The notes beneath the pieces were generated by a model that made no database searches, was not told where the DNA came from, and was given only the letters and a program-made list of their open reading frames with translations. A program made the translations under genes and the position numbers. A stretch of 64,000 nt of DNA from Gnetum montanum (Eukaryota > Streptophyta > Gnetopsida > Gnetales > Gnetaceae), in the NCBI GenBank assembly GCA_015680685.1, contig MNCI01022155.1:671340-735339 (forward strand), read 5' to 3'. Numbering within the stretch: the first letter of the stretch is position 1; each line of letters opens with the position of its first letter. Positions 30,562 to 41,489 of the stretch are shown piece by piece.

Positions 30562-31397
30562 TGATGAATAGTGAGTTAGTCAATTGTGTTGATGCATTAG
30601 TGTTGACATGGGACCCATTGTGTTAATCCATCAACCTTAATATAATGGGAATAAATACCTATATAAATATGCCACCAACCACATTTATGGTACCATTTAG
30701 TCACTAACTTAGCTAAACTCTTTTAGTTTTCCATCATAGAAATTAAAATATTTCAGTAGTAAGTGCTTGTAGCATGGTGTGAAATAGTTTGAAACCTTTA
30801 TTTGAATGCCTTATACTTGGACACATCACATGATAGCAATAAAGATCGAGACTATTTTATTCCATTGCAACACTTTGACATAGCCTTGAACTTATCTTAA
30901 TACAATTTACTTCTAATGTATATTATCTTGTATATTAATGAATTAGTAGAATGAGTGCAACCAATTATGACAAATTTCACATGTAAACATGTATTTACTT
31001 GGCAATCTAAGTAGCGCTATTACTTGTTTTTTCTTGGTAGAAAAATGCTTGGTAACCCTAGTAGTGGGTATGTGTGTTTAGGACGTGTATGAAAAATTGG
31101 GAATTAGATGTTCATCACTCTTAGGCTAGATTAGGATTTATCTTTGTATTTAGTGTAGATTATATTAATTATTAATATTTTATTATGACCTTAACAACAT
31201 TATTCATCATATACGTTGATTATACTTTATCGTACAAACTTAAAACCTTCACAAATATTACTGGAAAGACAACAACTTATGATTAATTGCTTAGCTATTT
31301 AGGTATGACACTAGTCCAGTCCACTGAATACGATCAGGTCACATGTGAATGCTTGTGATTTGTATGGTTGGGTATTAGAGACATTTGTCATTCATCA
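30562..31397 (+). repeat. Element E 5' LTR
   Basis: 836 bp beginning TGATGAATAGTG and ending TTCATCA, matching the length and terminal sequence of the element A LTRs. The U3 has GTTGATG ... CATCAAC words (about 30,589-30,645) followed by TATA box CTATATAAATAT at 30,659-30,670. A degraded tRNA-Asp primer site follows. No 3' LTR was identified. Confidence 0.6.
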
Positions 31398-31398
31398 T

Positions 31399-31420
31399 TC
31401 ATTGTTTCCAAGGACTAGTA
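31399..31420 (+). promoter_or_regulatory. Element E degraded primer site region
   Basis: One T after the LTR comes CATTGTTTCCAAGGAC and then TAGTACTAGTGATTTAGATAG, which parallels element A's primer site and the sequence after it (TTTCCGGGGACGGTGCTAGTT). The tRNA-Asp complement itself is badly decayed. Confidence 0.45.
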
Positions 31421-31499
31421 CTAGTGATTTAGATAGCTAAAATTATTCATGATCGTTATTAAGGACTTCATGGTTCATTAGAGACATACAATAATTTTA

Positions 31500-33680
31500 A
31501 CATGTCTTTTTCTTATAGGGTAAATTCTTCTTCCTATTGAGGATTATAATAGTGGACATGACATAACAATAAGAAGTAAGGATGATGTACCCCATCAAGT
31601 CAAAATTGTCCACCAACACTCAAATCCTTATTATTCGGACTTTATCTTTATAGTTCACCAAGATGATCAAATAAGATAGAGGAACTTGAAAGAAAACATA
31701 GTATTTTCACCTTATCATTCATTCCCATTAATGCTCATGGCACCATTGATGAACGTTGGACTGGAAGTTGCTACTATGGACTATAAGGTAGTAGATGAAC
31801 TATCTAGGCCCTACCAACCTACTAAATCCCAATGCCAAAAAGATCATTTCATAGAAGCACGCCATGAAGCCACTAAGGAAAAGAAGGCTAATGTTCTTTT
31901 AACATCATAGTTAAAAAAGAAGGATACAAAATATTAGTTATGCAAATTGTATCACAAAAATCCTCTTCCCTTCAATGTGGATCAAATAATAAATCCATGA
32001 CTACACTTAATCTTGGCTAGCAATTAAGAAAGAAGAAGAATTAGATTCAATTCCAAGAAGACCTCTAAGCCTAGATCTTTCAATAGGCCACCCAAAGATA
32101 ACCAAAGGGGTTACAAAAGGAGAGAAAGTCATCATGGCTCTCCAAGTTCTCTATCATCTTTATCATCATCATCGTCAAGTGTTAATAAGGAGTGTGCATC
32201 AAGAAGAAGGGATAATAGCAAATGATCTAGTGGAGATGGAAGCAAAGATCCTCATAGAGATGGAGGCATAGATGGTGGATAGGATAGAGAGATAGGGCAT
32301 AAACATGAACGAAGGCATAGTAGGCAACACAAAAGGAAACATAGTTATGATAGAGACCATGATGAACCTCTAATTGCTACAAGGAGTATGATAAAAATTA
32401 GATAAGTTGTATAGATACGAATGAAATATCAAAGGGATGGCTAGATCAAATGGCTAGACATGAATGACATTCATAGGTTTGAAAGAGGCTATAATGTTGA
32501 TCCATAACATCATTTATAAGCCTTTCACGATGTTTGTGCTTTGTAGAATATTGAAAATGAATGACAAAAGCTAAAGTAGTTCCTCATGACACTTATAAAA
32601 GAGGCTAAAAGTTGGTCCTAGTCCTTGAACTAGAATCCATTAGAAGATGATATACAATGTTAGAGCTATTTAATAATAAATATCAAACATACTTTAGGGT
32701 GTCCAATTTGAGGAAGTAAATTCAAGGTTGGAGATAAAGAAATCATAAGTTCTTTAATGCATCCTTGGTAAGGTATTATTATTTGTTGCATTGATGCCTA
32801 GGACATGAACTTTCTTAAAAGGAGCAATTAAGATACATTATAGGAAGAGAAAGAAGAGTTCAAGAAAAGAGAAAGTAAAAAGGAGTAAAATAGAGATCCA
32901 TCTCTCTATAAAAAGGAGGTTTGTCTTTATGAACTAGAAGAGGAAGCACCATAGAAGAGGTGGTCCAACGAAAAACCTTATTGAATGAAAAGTTTATCAT
33001 TGAAGTTTCAGCTAACGTTGACAAAATGTAAGACTCTATTAATGAAAAGTTATAATTAGCATTAAATAATATGGAGGAAAGAATAAAGCAAGAGAGAGCT
33101 ATAGATAGACAAAATAAAGAAGAAAGATATAGGAAGAGACTATTACTTGTAAAAGCAGAAAGCAATTACAATTGAGGAGGTTGTAGACTCAAATTCAAAT
33201 GATTATGGTTATGACATCTACCAATATGAATATTCTAAGCATTGTTGTCTAGCGATATTATATCTTCAAGAGTTTGAGACTTATGTCTTAAACTTGAAAT
33301 TTTTCAAAAGGAAAATGCCTAAATGGTTGGTTTATCCTCAAAGAAACTATCAATGACCTTATCATCCATAATTGTATTATTCTAGTGGGGCTTCATTACA
33401 ACCTTATGAGTTATTAACAATAGTGGAAAAATCACTTAGACATCAGTACCCCTATGGGAAACTAGATTGTTATGGGTCCTACATTCAATAGCTTGTGTCT
33501 TCAAGTCGCTCTACTACCCATGCTTCTACTCATCATTACTACCCTTCGAAGTACCATAAAACTACCACGCATATCCCTCATCCTTACCAACATACCCATC
33601 CATAAGCTCATAACCCTTTACCACCTACTCTAGATATGTAAGGTAAGAATCTTCCTTAACCACAATAAAGGAATGCTACT
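31500..33680 (+). pseudogene. Element E gag (degenerate)
   Basis: An opening stretch at 31,686-31,910 is followed by a basic region and a Ser run (GSPSSLSSLSSSSSS near 32,140) that matches the Ser-rich segment of the gag of A and B. A glutamate/lysine-rich helical region lies at about 32,840-33,170, then a His/Pro/Tyr-rich tail around 33,470-33,620 that parallels the Pro-rich gag tail of A and B (QLVSSSRSTTHAS; YHKTTTHIPHPYQHTHP). Many stops. This shared gag is the main evidence that E is the pol-bearing relative of A and B. Confidence 0.55.
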
Positions 33681-34474
33681 CAATATTTAAATTTGCAAGT
33701 GGATGATAGTTCTAGAGGTTTCACAAGTAAACCTTAGAGATGCCCCTTCTTTAGACTTGCTAGTCCATCTAAATTCACACAAGCATCTGTGGTTTTGGAC
33801 TCCACACCAACCACCTCTCATATCTTGCAATATTTTCCTATAAATCAAAGTAATAATGTCCAAACTATCATGTTGATCCATGTTGTAGCCAACTAGATAA
33901 AGATAGGTAATCTTTACAAGAAACAAACTAATCCTAGAAGTTTCCTTATTTTTTTTGTAGATCACAAGGAATACACCATGCAAGGTTTTATTAGACTTAG
34001 GGTTTGCAGTAAATCTGATCTCTCAGGAAATTTACAAGACCTAGAACTTCTCCTCACTAAAGAAATATAATATTAGACTAAAGCTTTTAAACCAATCCAT
34101 CACTTTTTCTTTAGGATTGGTGGACGACATTATAACTACCATCAGTGGATGGTCATATCCTATTGAGTTTCTTATGATTTATATGAATAATTGCAATGGA
34201 GAATTTTGTTTTATCATGTAAAAAGCTTTCTTGAGCACTATAGATGCCAAGCTTGAGATCAAAGACCTATCATTGAAAATTTTCAAGAAGCACAAGTATG
34301 GGAAAATCAAGAAGAATGAAAATGGGAAAATTAAGAAGAAAAGAGTTTCATGCATTGCATATAATGATGTAGGAGTCATTGCATGTAGGTAATTTAAATA
34401 GTTAAATAGAAAGATATTATATAACATGTACCTTATGTGAAGAAGACATGTGTATCCAAAGATGCCTATATGTA
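33680..34474 (+). pseudogene. Element E protease region
   Basis: A frame near 33,980-34,040 reads KVLLDLGFAVNLISQEIYK, where Athila-type proteases have LLDLGASVNLLP. The active-site D-L-G is kept but the following A-S is changed. Upstream is a short degenerate linker. The region ends at an N at 34,475. Confidence 0.6.
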
Positions 34475-34475
34475 N

Positions 34476-34805
34476 CATTTTTAAGAAATAAATATTTCAA
34501 TGATTCCTGTAATGTTTTTAGATCAATTGACTCAAAAACATGTTCCTCTGGAATTTCTAACTTTTCATAAATAGTGTCTTCTTTTGGTTGCACATGTCTT
34601 TTATGAAAGAGTTGTTGTTTTATTTCCTTCATCTGATCTATCTTTTCAACATAGGAACTAGTGAGTGTTTCTAATGGTTTCATGCAAATCATAGAATTGT
34701 AACTTTCATCTATCATTAGTCACTTATTGCCTTCTTGATTTGTGGCTATTACATATAGGCATCTTTGGATACACATGTCTTCTTCACATAAGGTACATGT
34801 TATAT
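34476..34805 (-). pseudogene. Misoriented contig with element E protease-RT linker
   Basis: Bounded by Ns at 34,475 and 34,806. Its right end (34,750-34,805) is the exact reverse complement of 34,419-34,474. Its only coding-like frame runs on the minus strand (KLEIPEEHVFESIDLKTLQE, then SLKYLFLKN) and matches the segment just before RT in Athila elements. The rest of E is on the plus strand, so the piece is placed backwards. Confidence 0.8.
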
Positions 34806-34806
34806 N

Positions 34807-35560
34807 TGAATGGATGAGCCCACTAGTAATTGTGCCAATGAAAAATGACTAATGGCAAATTTGGATTGATTTTAAGTTACCAAACATGAAAACATTCAAG
34901 GAGCACTTTTCATTATCATTTATTGATCAAGTGTTGGATACAATGATAATCCAAAAAAGCTACTATTTTTTGGATGGTTATAGTGACTATAACCAAATCC
35001 AAATTGCATTGGAGGATTGAGCCAAGACACTATTCATGAGGTTTTAGGGGACCTTTTCTTATAAAAAGATGTCATTTGACTTGTATAATGCACTTGCTAC
35101 ATTCTAATGCCTCATCTTAAGCATCTTCCAAAAGAAAATTAGTAATGGGATTGAAGTCTTCATGGATGACTTCTTCACCTATGGCTCTAACTTTGAACAA
35201 ATACTAGATTGATTAGGGCAAGTACTAAAGACATATGTAGAAACAAATTTGAAATTAAATTAACAAGATAAACACCTCATGATCTAGGAAGACATAGTAT
35301 TAGAGCATAGGATCTTTAGAAAGGCATCAAAGTAGACCTAGAAAAGATCAAGGTCATCCAAGAAATTACACAAAAACCTTAAACAATGAAGGATGTGAGG
35401 TCATTCCTTGGATACACAAGGTAGTATTGGCATTTTATTGAGATTATTTTTTCAAAATTACCAAAACCATTGGTAGAGCTTACAAAGAAAGATGCATCCT
35501 TCATCTTGATGGAGTATGAAAGGACCTTTGAACTTCTCAAACAAAATCCTGTAGAAACTT
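34807..35560 (+). pseudogene. Element E reverse transcriptase
   Basis: Readable motifs are DGYSDYNQIQIALED, GTFSYKKMSFDLYNALATF and VFMDDFF (FMDD at 35,159-35,170, the usual Athila form of the YxDD box), then DKHLMI and a thumb region to about 35,560. Multiple stops and at least one frame change. The DGYSGFNQI / FMDDF wording places it in the Athila/Tat branch. Confidence 0.75.
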
Positions 35561-36050
35561 CAATTCTATAAGTACTTGTCTAGCCCAATCCATTTCACAT
35601 CATAATAGATGCATCTAATTCTACATTAGGGGTCATGCTTACATAGATGGATGATTAAAACACCCATATTACATCCATTGTGTGAGCAAAAGTATCATAG
35701 GAACATAGTTGAATTACACCATAACTAAAAAAGAATTGATGGAGGTAGTGTATGCTCTTGAAAAGTTTAGATACTCTATGCTTTGATATTCTATCTTTAT
35801 GTACACTGATCATAGTGTGATTCAATCCTTGATGAATAAACCAATGGTAAGCCTTTGAATTATTTGGTAGCTTGTAATCTTACAAGAGTTCAATATTACA
35901 GTGATCAACAAGGAGTTTGAAATGTTATTGTAGATCATCTTTCAAGACTTTAATGGGATAACAAGGCTAATGAAGAGCCTATTTTAGATCAATTTATTAA
36001 TGAACCCATATTTGCAAACATTACCTCAATTTTCTCATCAACAACCACTC
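35561..36050 (+). pseudogene. Element E RNase H
   Basis: IIDASNSTLGVML near 35,600-35,640 is the first catalytic strand with Asp kept. The end is marked by NVIVDHLSRL near 35,925-35,952. Stops are frequent. A linker (FINEPIFANITSI, then PPEWDK) follows to integrase. Confidence 0.65.
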
Positions 36051-37300
36051 GATTTATTGATCACCTCATGTACTTAAAGAAGCAAAATGTTCCTCCTGAA
36101 TGGGATAAATGAAGGATGTAAGGAAACCTATACCAAGTTAAAAATTTCATAGAGATAGAGGGAAATCTATGCCTTAGTGCATTGGTATGTACTAGAGAAG
36201 AACCAACTACAATTTTTGTAAAATGCACATGAAGGACCATGTGGTGGTCATTATGTGGGATAAGAGACCAACATTTAAAATTCTCATGGATGGTTATTTT
36301 TGGTCAATTATTTTCCACGATACACATCACTTTATAAAATCCTATGAATGATGCTAATGCGATAGTGGAGTCTCAACAAGGTTTGAGAGCCCACAATAAT
36401 GGATTGAACCATTGAAGCCTTTTGATATATGGAGCACTAACTTTAGAGGTCCTATCATCCCTTCTTCAAATGATAAGTCATATAGCATTGTGACCATGAA
36501 TTATTGCAGAAAGTGGGTTTAGTAGATATAGTAATTGATTTCACTATAATAGCTACTATTAAATTCTTTGAGTAGCATGTGTTAAATAGGTTTGACATGC
36601 CTTGCATAGTTATACCTAACAATGGGACTCACTTTATTGTGCTAACCTTTAAGAATCTAATGAATGCTTAGGGGTCAAGCATAAGTTAACCACACTGTAT
36701 CATCTTTAGACCAATGAACAAGCTAAGATTACTAATAAAGTAATAAGTCAAATACTAACCCATACTATTAATAAATATAGGAAGGATTGGAGCACCAAAC
36801 TTAATGATGCTTTGTGGGCTTATAGGTTAACATGGAAGCTTCTTATTAATTATTATCCATATGAACTAATGTATGAGAAATTATCTAAATTGCAAATACA
36901 AGTGGAACTTCATACACTCAACATTGCTTATGACATAGACTTGAACTTGACATTAGCATAGTAAGAGAAATTGATAAATCTCAATGTGCTAAGAGAAATA
37001 GAATGATAATTCTTAAGCACAATGAAGTCCATAAATTCTACAACAAAAAGAGGCATAACCTAAAATTCGACACCTAAACCTTTAGACAAGAGATAAGGTC
37101 CTCTACTATAACTAGAATCATGTACCACAACATACAAAATTTGAAACTCTTTGGAAGGGACCATACATAGTTCATGTGGTTTATAGGTTTGTTGCCTTGG
37201 CAATTTATCATCCAACAAAACCATAGAAGCTTATCCTTATTAATTTTCAAAAAATTAAGCTATTTCATGAATCTTGTGGGACCAATGCCATAAACACTTC
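36051..37300 (+). pseudogene. Element E integrase (catalytic triad lost)
   Basis: Order: zinc-binding remnant (GPCGGHYVG near 36,230), core from about 36,415 (FDIWSTNFRGPIIPSS), then PNNGTHFI near 36,615, TNEQAKITNKVISQIL near 36,712 and the C-terminal PYELMYEKL. At the three positions of the DDE triad the sequence has Asn (36,439-36,441), Asn (36,618-36,620) and Lys (36,725-36,727), each explained by one G-to-A change. The rest is interrupted by stops. Function is lost. Confidence 0.75.
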
Positions 37301-38430
37301 TAACTATCCTAATTTGAGATCCATTTTCTGTATCTCTTCTTCCAAGTTTAGTTGTGGGAAAGATCGTTTGGAATGAGTTAAGTGTAATTTTTAAACTTTT
37401 TGTTTAAAAATTTCTTTAAATTTTCAAATTTTTATGTGTTTTCTGTTTCTTTATATTTTATATTTTTTTATTTCATTTACATTTTTATGATTTCATTGAG
37501 TTATTATTTTACAAATTCTTGTTAATAAATTGTTGCTTACATGTAGAAACCAACTTTGTTATTTGGATTATGTCGTATGTTATCAAAACATAGGAAGATT
37601 AATTATGACATTCATCCTTTTATTTTCATTAATAAGGGATCCTTATCATGAAAGTAATGTGCTTCTTATCACATGCAAACTAAAATTAATGCATGACCAT
37701 TATGTCTTAAAGAAAGATGGAAAGACCAAAAGGGATTTTAAAAAGGTGTGACTTCAAGGTAATTTGTTGATTCTTTGGGCTTACTCTATGGGTCTTAGCA
37801 CTCTATTTAAATATTTTATCATGATTTAATTACTTGGAATTTTTTTTATAAAATTTATTACCTTACTATGGTATTGGAAAGATGTGATCCATACTTGAAG
37901 GCACCACTCTAACTAATGTTCAAGATCCATAACTCACACATCCATAATTAATTATTTGTACTATGGACTTAATGCTTGATTTTCAATTTTTCCTTATTAA
38001 GTAATGATGTTTTCATATGGTTGTGGTTTCTCTTATGATGGTGGGTTGAGGTTAACATAATGCAATATCACTGGCAATGGTTTGTACTTGGTTTGGAATT
38101 TGAAAAAATAGGTATGATGGTAATTTAAATCACACTTGACATGAATAATCCACTACATAGATGGAAAGTTACCACACATCTTAATATTTGCAATCCTTTC
38201 TCATTTTATTTCTCTTATTACTATGCTTAATTATGAAGTTGATGGGTTTGTTTAGTATAGTATAGAATTATGATGACAACAATTATGTGGTTGTTGGAAT
38301 ATGGACTTGATTAACACTCAATTTCCAAGGTGCCCATAGAAACCTTGTGAAATGGTTATACAAGGGTACTTTAGAAAGTAGCCTACTATGGGAAGGATCC
38401 ACTTGTATAACTCTTGGAGATCTAGTCCAT
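37301..38430 (+). other. Element E conserved spacer after integrase
   Basis: It begins with the purine motif AGTTTAGTTGTGGGAAAGAT (37,345-37,364), matching the motif after integrase in D. It ends with the conserved block AGCCTACTATGGGAAGGATC at about 38,382-38,401, shared with A, B, C and D. Open stretches such as 37,530-37,751 are not conserved. Rich in T-runs. Confidence 0.5.
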
Positions 38431-38727
38431 GAACCAACTTCATATGCCTAAGACATAAAGCACTATTTACTTTACTATTATGCATTATCATTGTACCATT
38501 TCTCCTTATTTTTGTTGAACTTTCATGTTGAAAGTCCTAAATTCCTCATATTTTTGAGTTTTCAAACCATGTTAATCCATCATCCCAACTTGTATAAAAT
38601 ATCCACATGTTTTCCATGGCTTATAATCCCTCTTATGACTCTTATTTGATACCAAAACTTCCAAGATATTCCCAAAAAATAAGCTAAAAATCAAGAAATT
38701 TTTTTAACTTTGTTCCCATCAACATTG

Positions 38728-38822
38728 TAGTGTTGATGTAGGGGGCTCAGTCAACGTAGTCCTATTGATGGATTAGTGTTAACACAAGGAAGAAAACCTA
38801 TATATATATATATATATATACT
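38728..38822 (+). promoter_or_regulatory. Internal promoter upstream of ORF2 (element E)
   Basis: The words TGTTGATG, CAGTCAACG, ATTGATGGATTAGTG and TTAACAC lie just before CCTATATATATA (38,798-38,820, continuing as a TA repeat). They are the same half-sites as in the E LTR (GTTGATG ... CATCAAC) and sit in the same relation to TATA. The ORF2 region starts about 430 nt further on. Confidence 0.5.
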
Positions 38823-39239
38823 CATAGCACCATTTAAAAATTTTTCATTCCTCTCATTTGTACTAAAAGAGTTGTCAGTTTTTAGAAAAAAACCCTTTCA
38901 ACTACGATCTTTAACACACTTGACCTCTAATTTTAACTATTAAAAATCCTATGAGCTCTTGTAGTTAAGCTCTATATTGTGGAAGCATCTAATATATGAT
39001 TCCCAGTCTTCCTAGAAGCCATAAATTTTGAACACATAAGGTAGCTAACATTAATAAAAAATTAAAATATTTCAAAATTAGGATAACCTAACTACCTTAG
39101 GATCTCTGAGATGTTATACTACATTCACATAGGAGCAATAACATTCTAATTTTCTAAAACTAGGATAATGTTAAGCATGATTAAAGGCCAAAAATCTTAT
39201 GAAATACATTCATAAAATAATAAATTAATCATTAATGTA

Positions 39240-40250
39240 ATTGCAAATGGTGCTGATGAGAATTCCTAAGATAGGAATTTCATCCCAAAAAAAGGAAAAA
39301 GAGACCATGACATGGCTAAGAATGAGGAAGTTAGTAAGAGAAATAACTAGAGGCCATCCATGCAACCAAACCTACAAGGAAGGAGCTTGAAGTGGAATTT
39401 GTCATGAAAATTCTCATATCAGAAATAAGGTAGTTTAGGCATGATGAAGCATCAAGGCTAAGGCCTAGCCTCAAAGTTACTCTAACATAGGCTTGTCTAG
39501 GGAAGATTTGAACTAAGGAGATTTAGAGTTTTATGCTCTAAAAACCAAGCTTTAGATCCTTCTTAGAGTTTGCATCTCAAAAAGTCTAAGATCAACTATA
39601 GGAATCTCCATTATGGCCCACCATCTCAACTAATGGAGAGTGGTATTTAGAATAAAGGTATATTTTTTGGAATAACAATCAAGGAGATGTACCAACTAAT
39701 ATCAAAGATATCATCATATCCTATTTTGTGGAGACCATTATAGAAGTTCTATGAATCCCAAATATGAAAAAAAAGGTTACAAAGATGTCTACCCAAGTAG
39801 ATCAAGAGATCAAGAAGGAGTGAATGTAGTGATGCTATAGGGTGGATAAGAAAGGACATAGTGAGCTCACCCAAGCCAAAAGGATCCACTTCAAGATTAT
39901 GTTATATCACTATAATTTGATGCTATAACAAACAAGGTTACATCTTTCTTAGCAAGAGCCTATGTAACACTTAATAACTGATTCATAGTCAATCTTCCAA
40001 CACTTATCTTTTTGGAAATAGATAAGTAATTTAAAGAGAATAAAAAGGATAGGAAGATGCTCCTCTTTTCATGTTTGATCAAGAAACTCTATATAATGGA
40101 AGGAATTGTATGCTATGTAACAAATCCTTCAAAGAGCCATGACTGCATCTTGACAAGAAATGATGAAGGACAAGCCACCACTTAGAATTTAAAAGGATAT
40201 TTCATCTTTACCATGTAACACAAGAGTAGTTGCAAAAGCATCAAATGCTA
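39240..40250 (+). pseudogene. Element E ORF2 (degenerate)
   Basis: Across stops the plus strand reads SPLWPTISTNGEWYLE, YIFWNNNQGDVPTNIKDI, VETIIEVL and HSELTQAKRIHFKIMLYHYN, each aligning in order with ORF2 of A (LWPVLLESGEWYLGETYQFW ... ELTLEERIYLKIGTYHLF). It links E to A, B and D beyond gag. Several frame changes; non-functional. Confidence 0.6.
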
Positions 40251-41489
40251 GAGTTAGGACCAGGTAATCTGAATGATCCCAATAAGCATTTGTTAAAGGT
40301 TTGAAAGATTACCATCTTTTCATAAGCCATCTTGATAAACCTGCATGAATTATTAGTTAGAAGCAAGATGATCTATTCAACCTCTTTACTACATAGAGAA
40401 TTCAAGATACCATCCAAGTGAACCTTGTCATAGGAGGGAGTTATAGTATCCTTGCCCATTGAACAATTGCTAGAGATCTTGGACAATGTTATAGCCTTCT
40501 TTGTGATGCTAAAAGAGGGAGATGGAGCCATAGTGGTATTTTTTGGTGATAACTTTAGACTAACACTATGTCTTTGTTTCTTCCCTAGCAATAAGAAATT
40601 AATGGTGGAAAAATCTGTACTTAACACCAGTGTTTATCTCCTCCTTGCAATGAAAATAATAAGGCTAAGGGTTCTTTCAAAACTTGAGTTTAGTTATATG
40701 TTGATTTTTGGAAACACTAGGGCCTAGATTCCTCCAAATAAACTTGGAGATTACAAAGAACTATGTATTTTGGGCTAACATTGGTATAAATTTCACAATA
40801 TTAAATTATAGGAATTTAAATAGATAATTTTACTTTAATGAAAAGATTCAGCTCCTTTTTACCCTATTTTTTGAGAAACAAATTTCTAGCTATATTAGAG
40901 CTACTTAGTTTAAATAATCTTGATCATGTGCTACCTATACTAATAGTCCTTTCATCTAATGTTTAAGTAAAATTCAAAAAATATGTTACTAATCTTCCCT
41001 AGAGAAAAAATTCTACAAGAAATACTGGAAACAAAATGAAATTCAATGGGTTTTGAATGTAGAACAATAAAATTACATACAATCTTAAACATTGAGATGA
41101 GCTATTATTGACATGAGTAAACACTTTGAAAAATAAAGTTGTTCAAATTTATATACCAAAAACTACTAAATGCTTGGCTCAAACAAACAATTAAATAATT
41201 CCAAGAGATGAATTGTAAGACAATCTATAACCTTGATTACTAGCTAAGCAACTATAATAAAGAAAGAAGATAAAAATAACTCAGTAATAGAAGTAAATGA
41301 GATAAATCAAATTCAAACTTTTACATTGTGCTTATACAAAGAACTTCTAACAACTAATTCCTTCCTTCTAGTCACCTTCCACAACCCAACCCTCCCCCAA
41401 CTACCAAAAGGAAAAAAAAATGATGATCCTTAAACAAATCTACTCTCAGCTTTATATAGTAGCCTTTTGCAATTACAAACATTATAGTA
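40251..41489. other. Region after element E ORF2; no firm assignment
   Basis: A 91-codon open frame on + at 40,452-40,727 (EILDNVIAFFVMLKEGDGAI) has no recognised family and may be a decayed C-terminus of ORF2. The rest is AT-rich without clear signal. No 3' LTR of E was recognised here. Confidence 0.3.

Noticed and set aside
34419-34805. A perfect 56-bp inverted repeat in pol
   Set aside because: Same N-bounded pattern and wrong-strand coding; assembly artefact.
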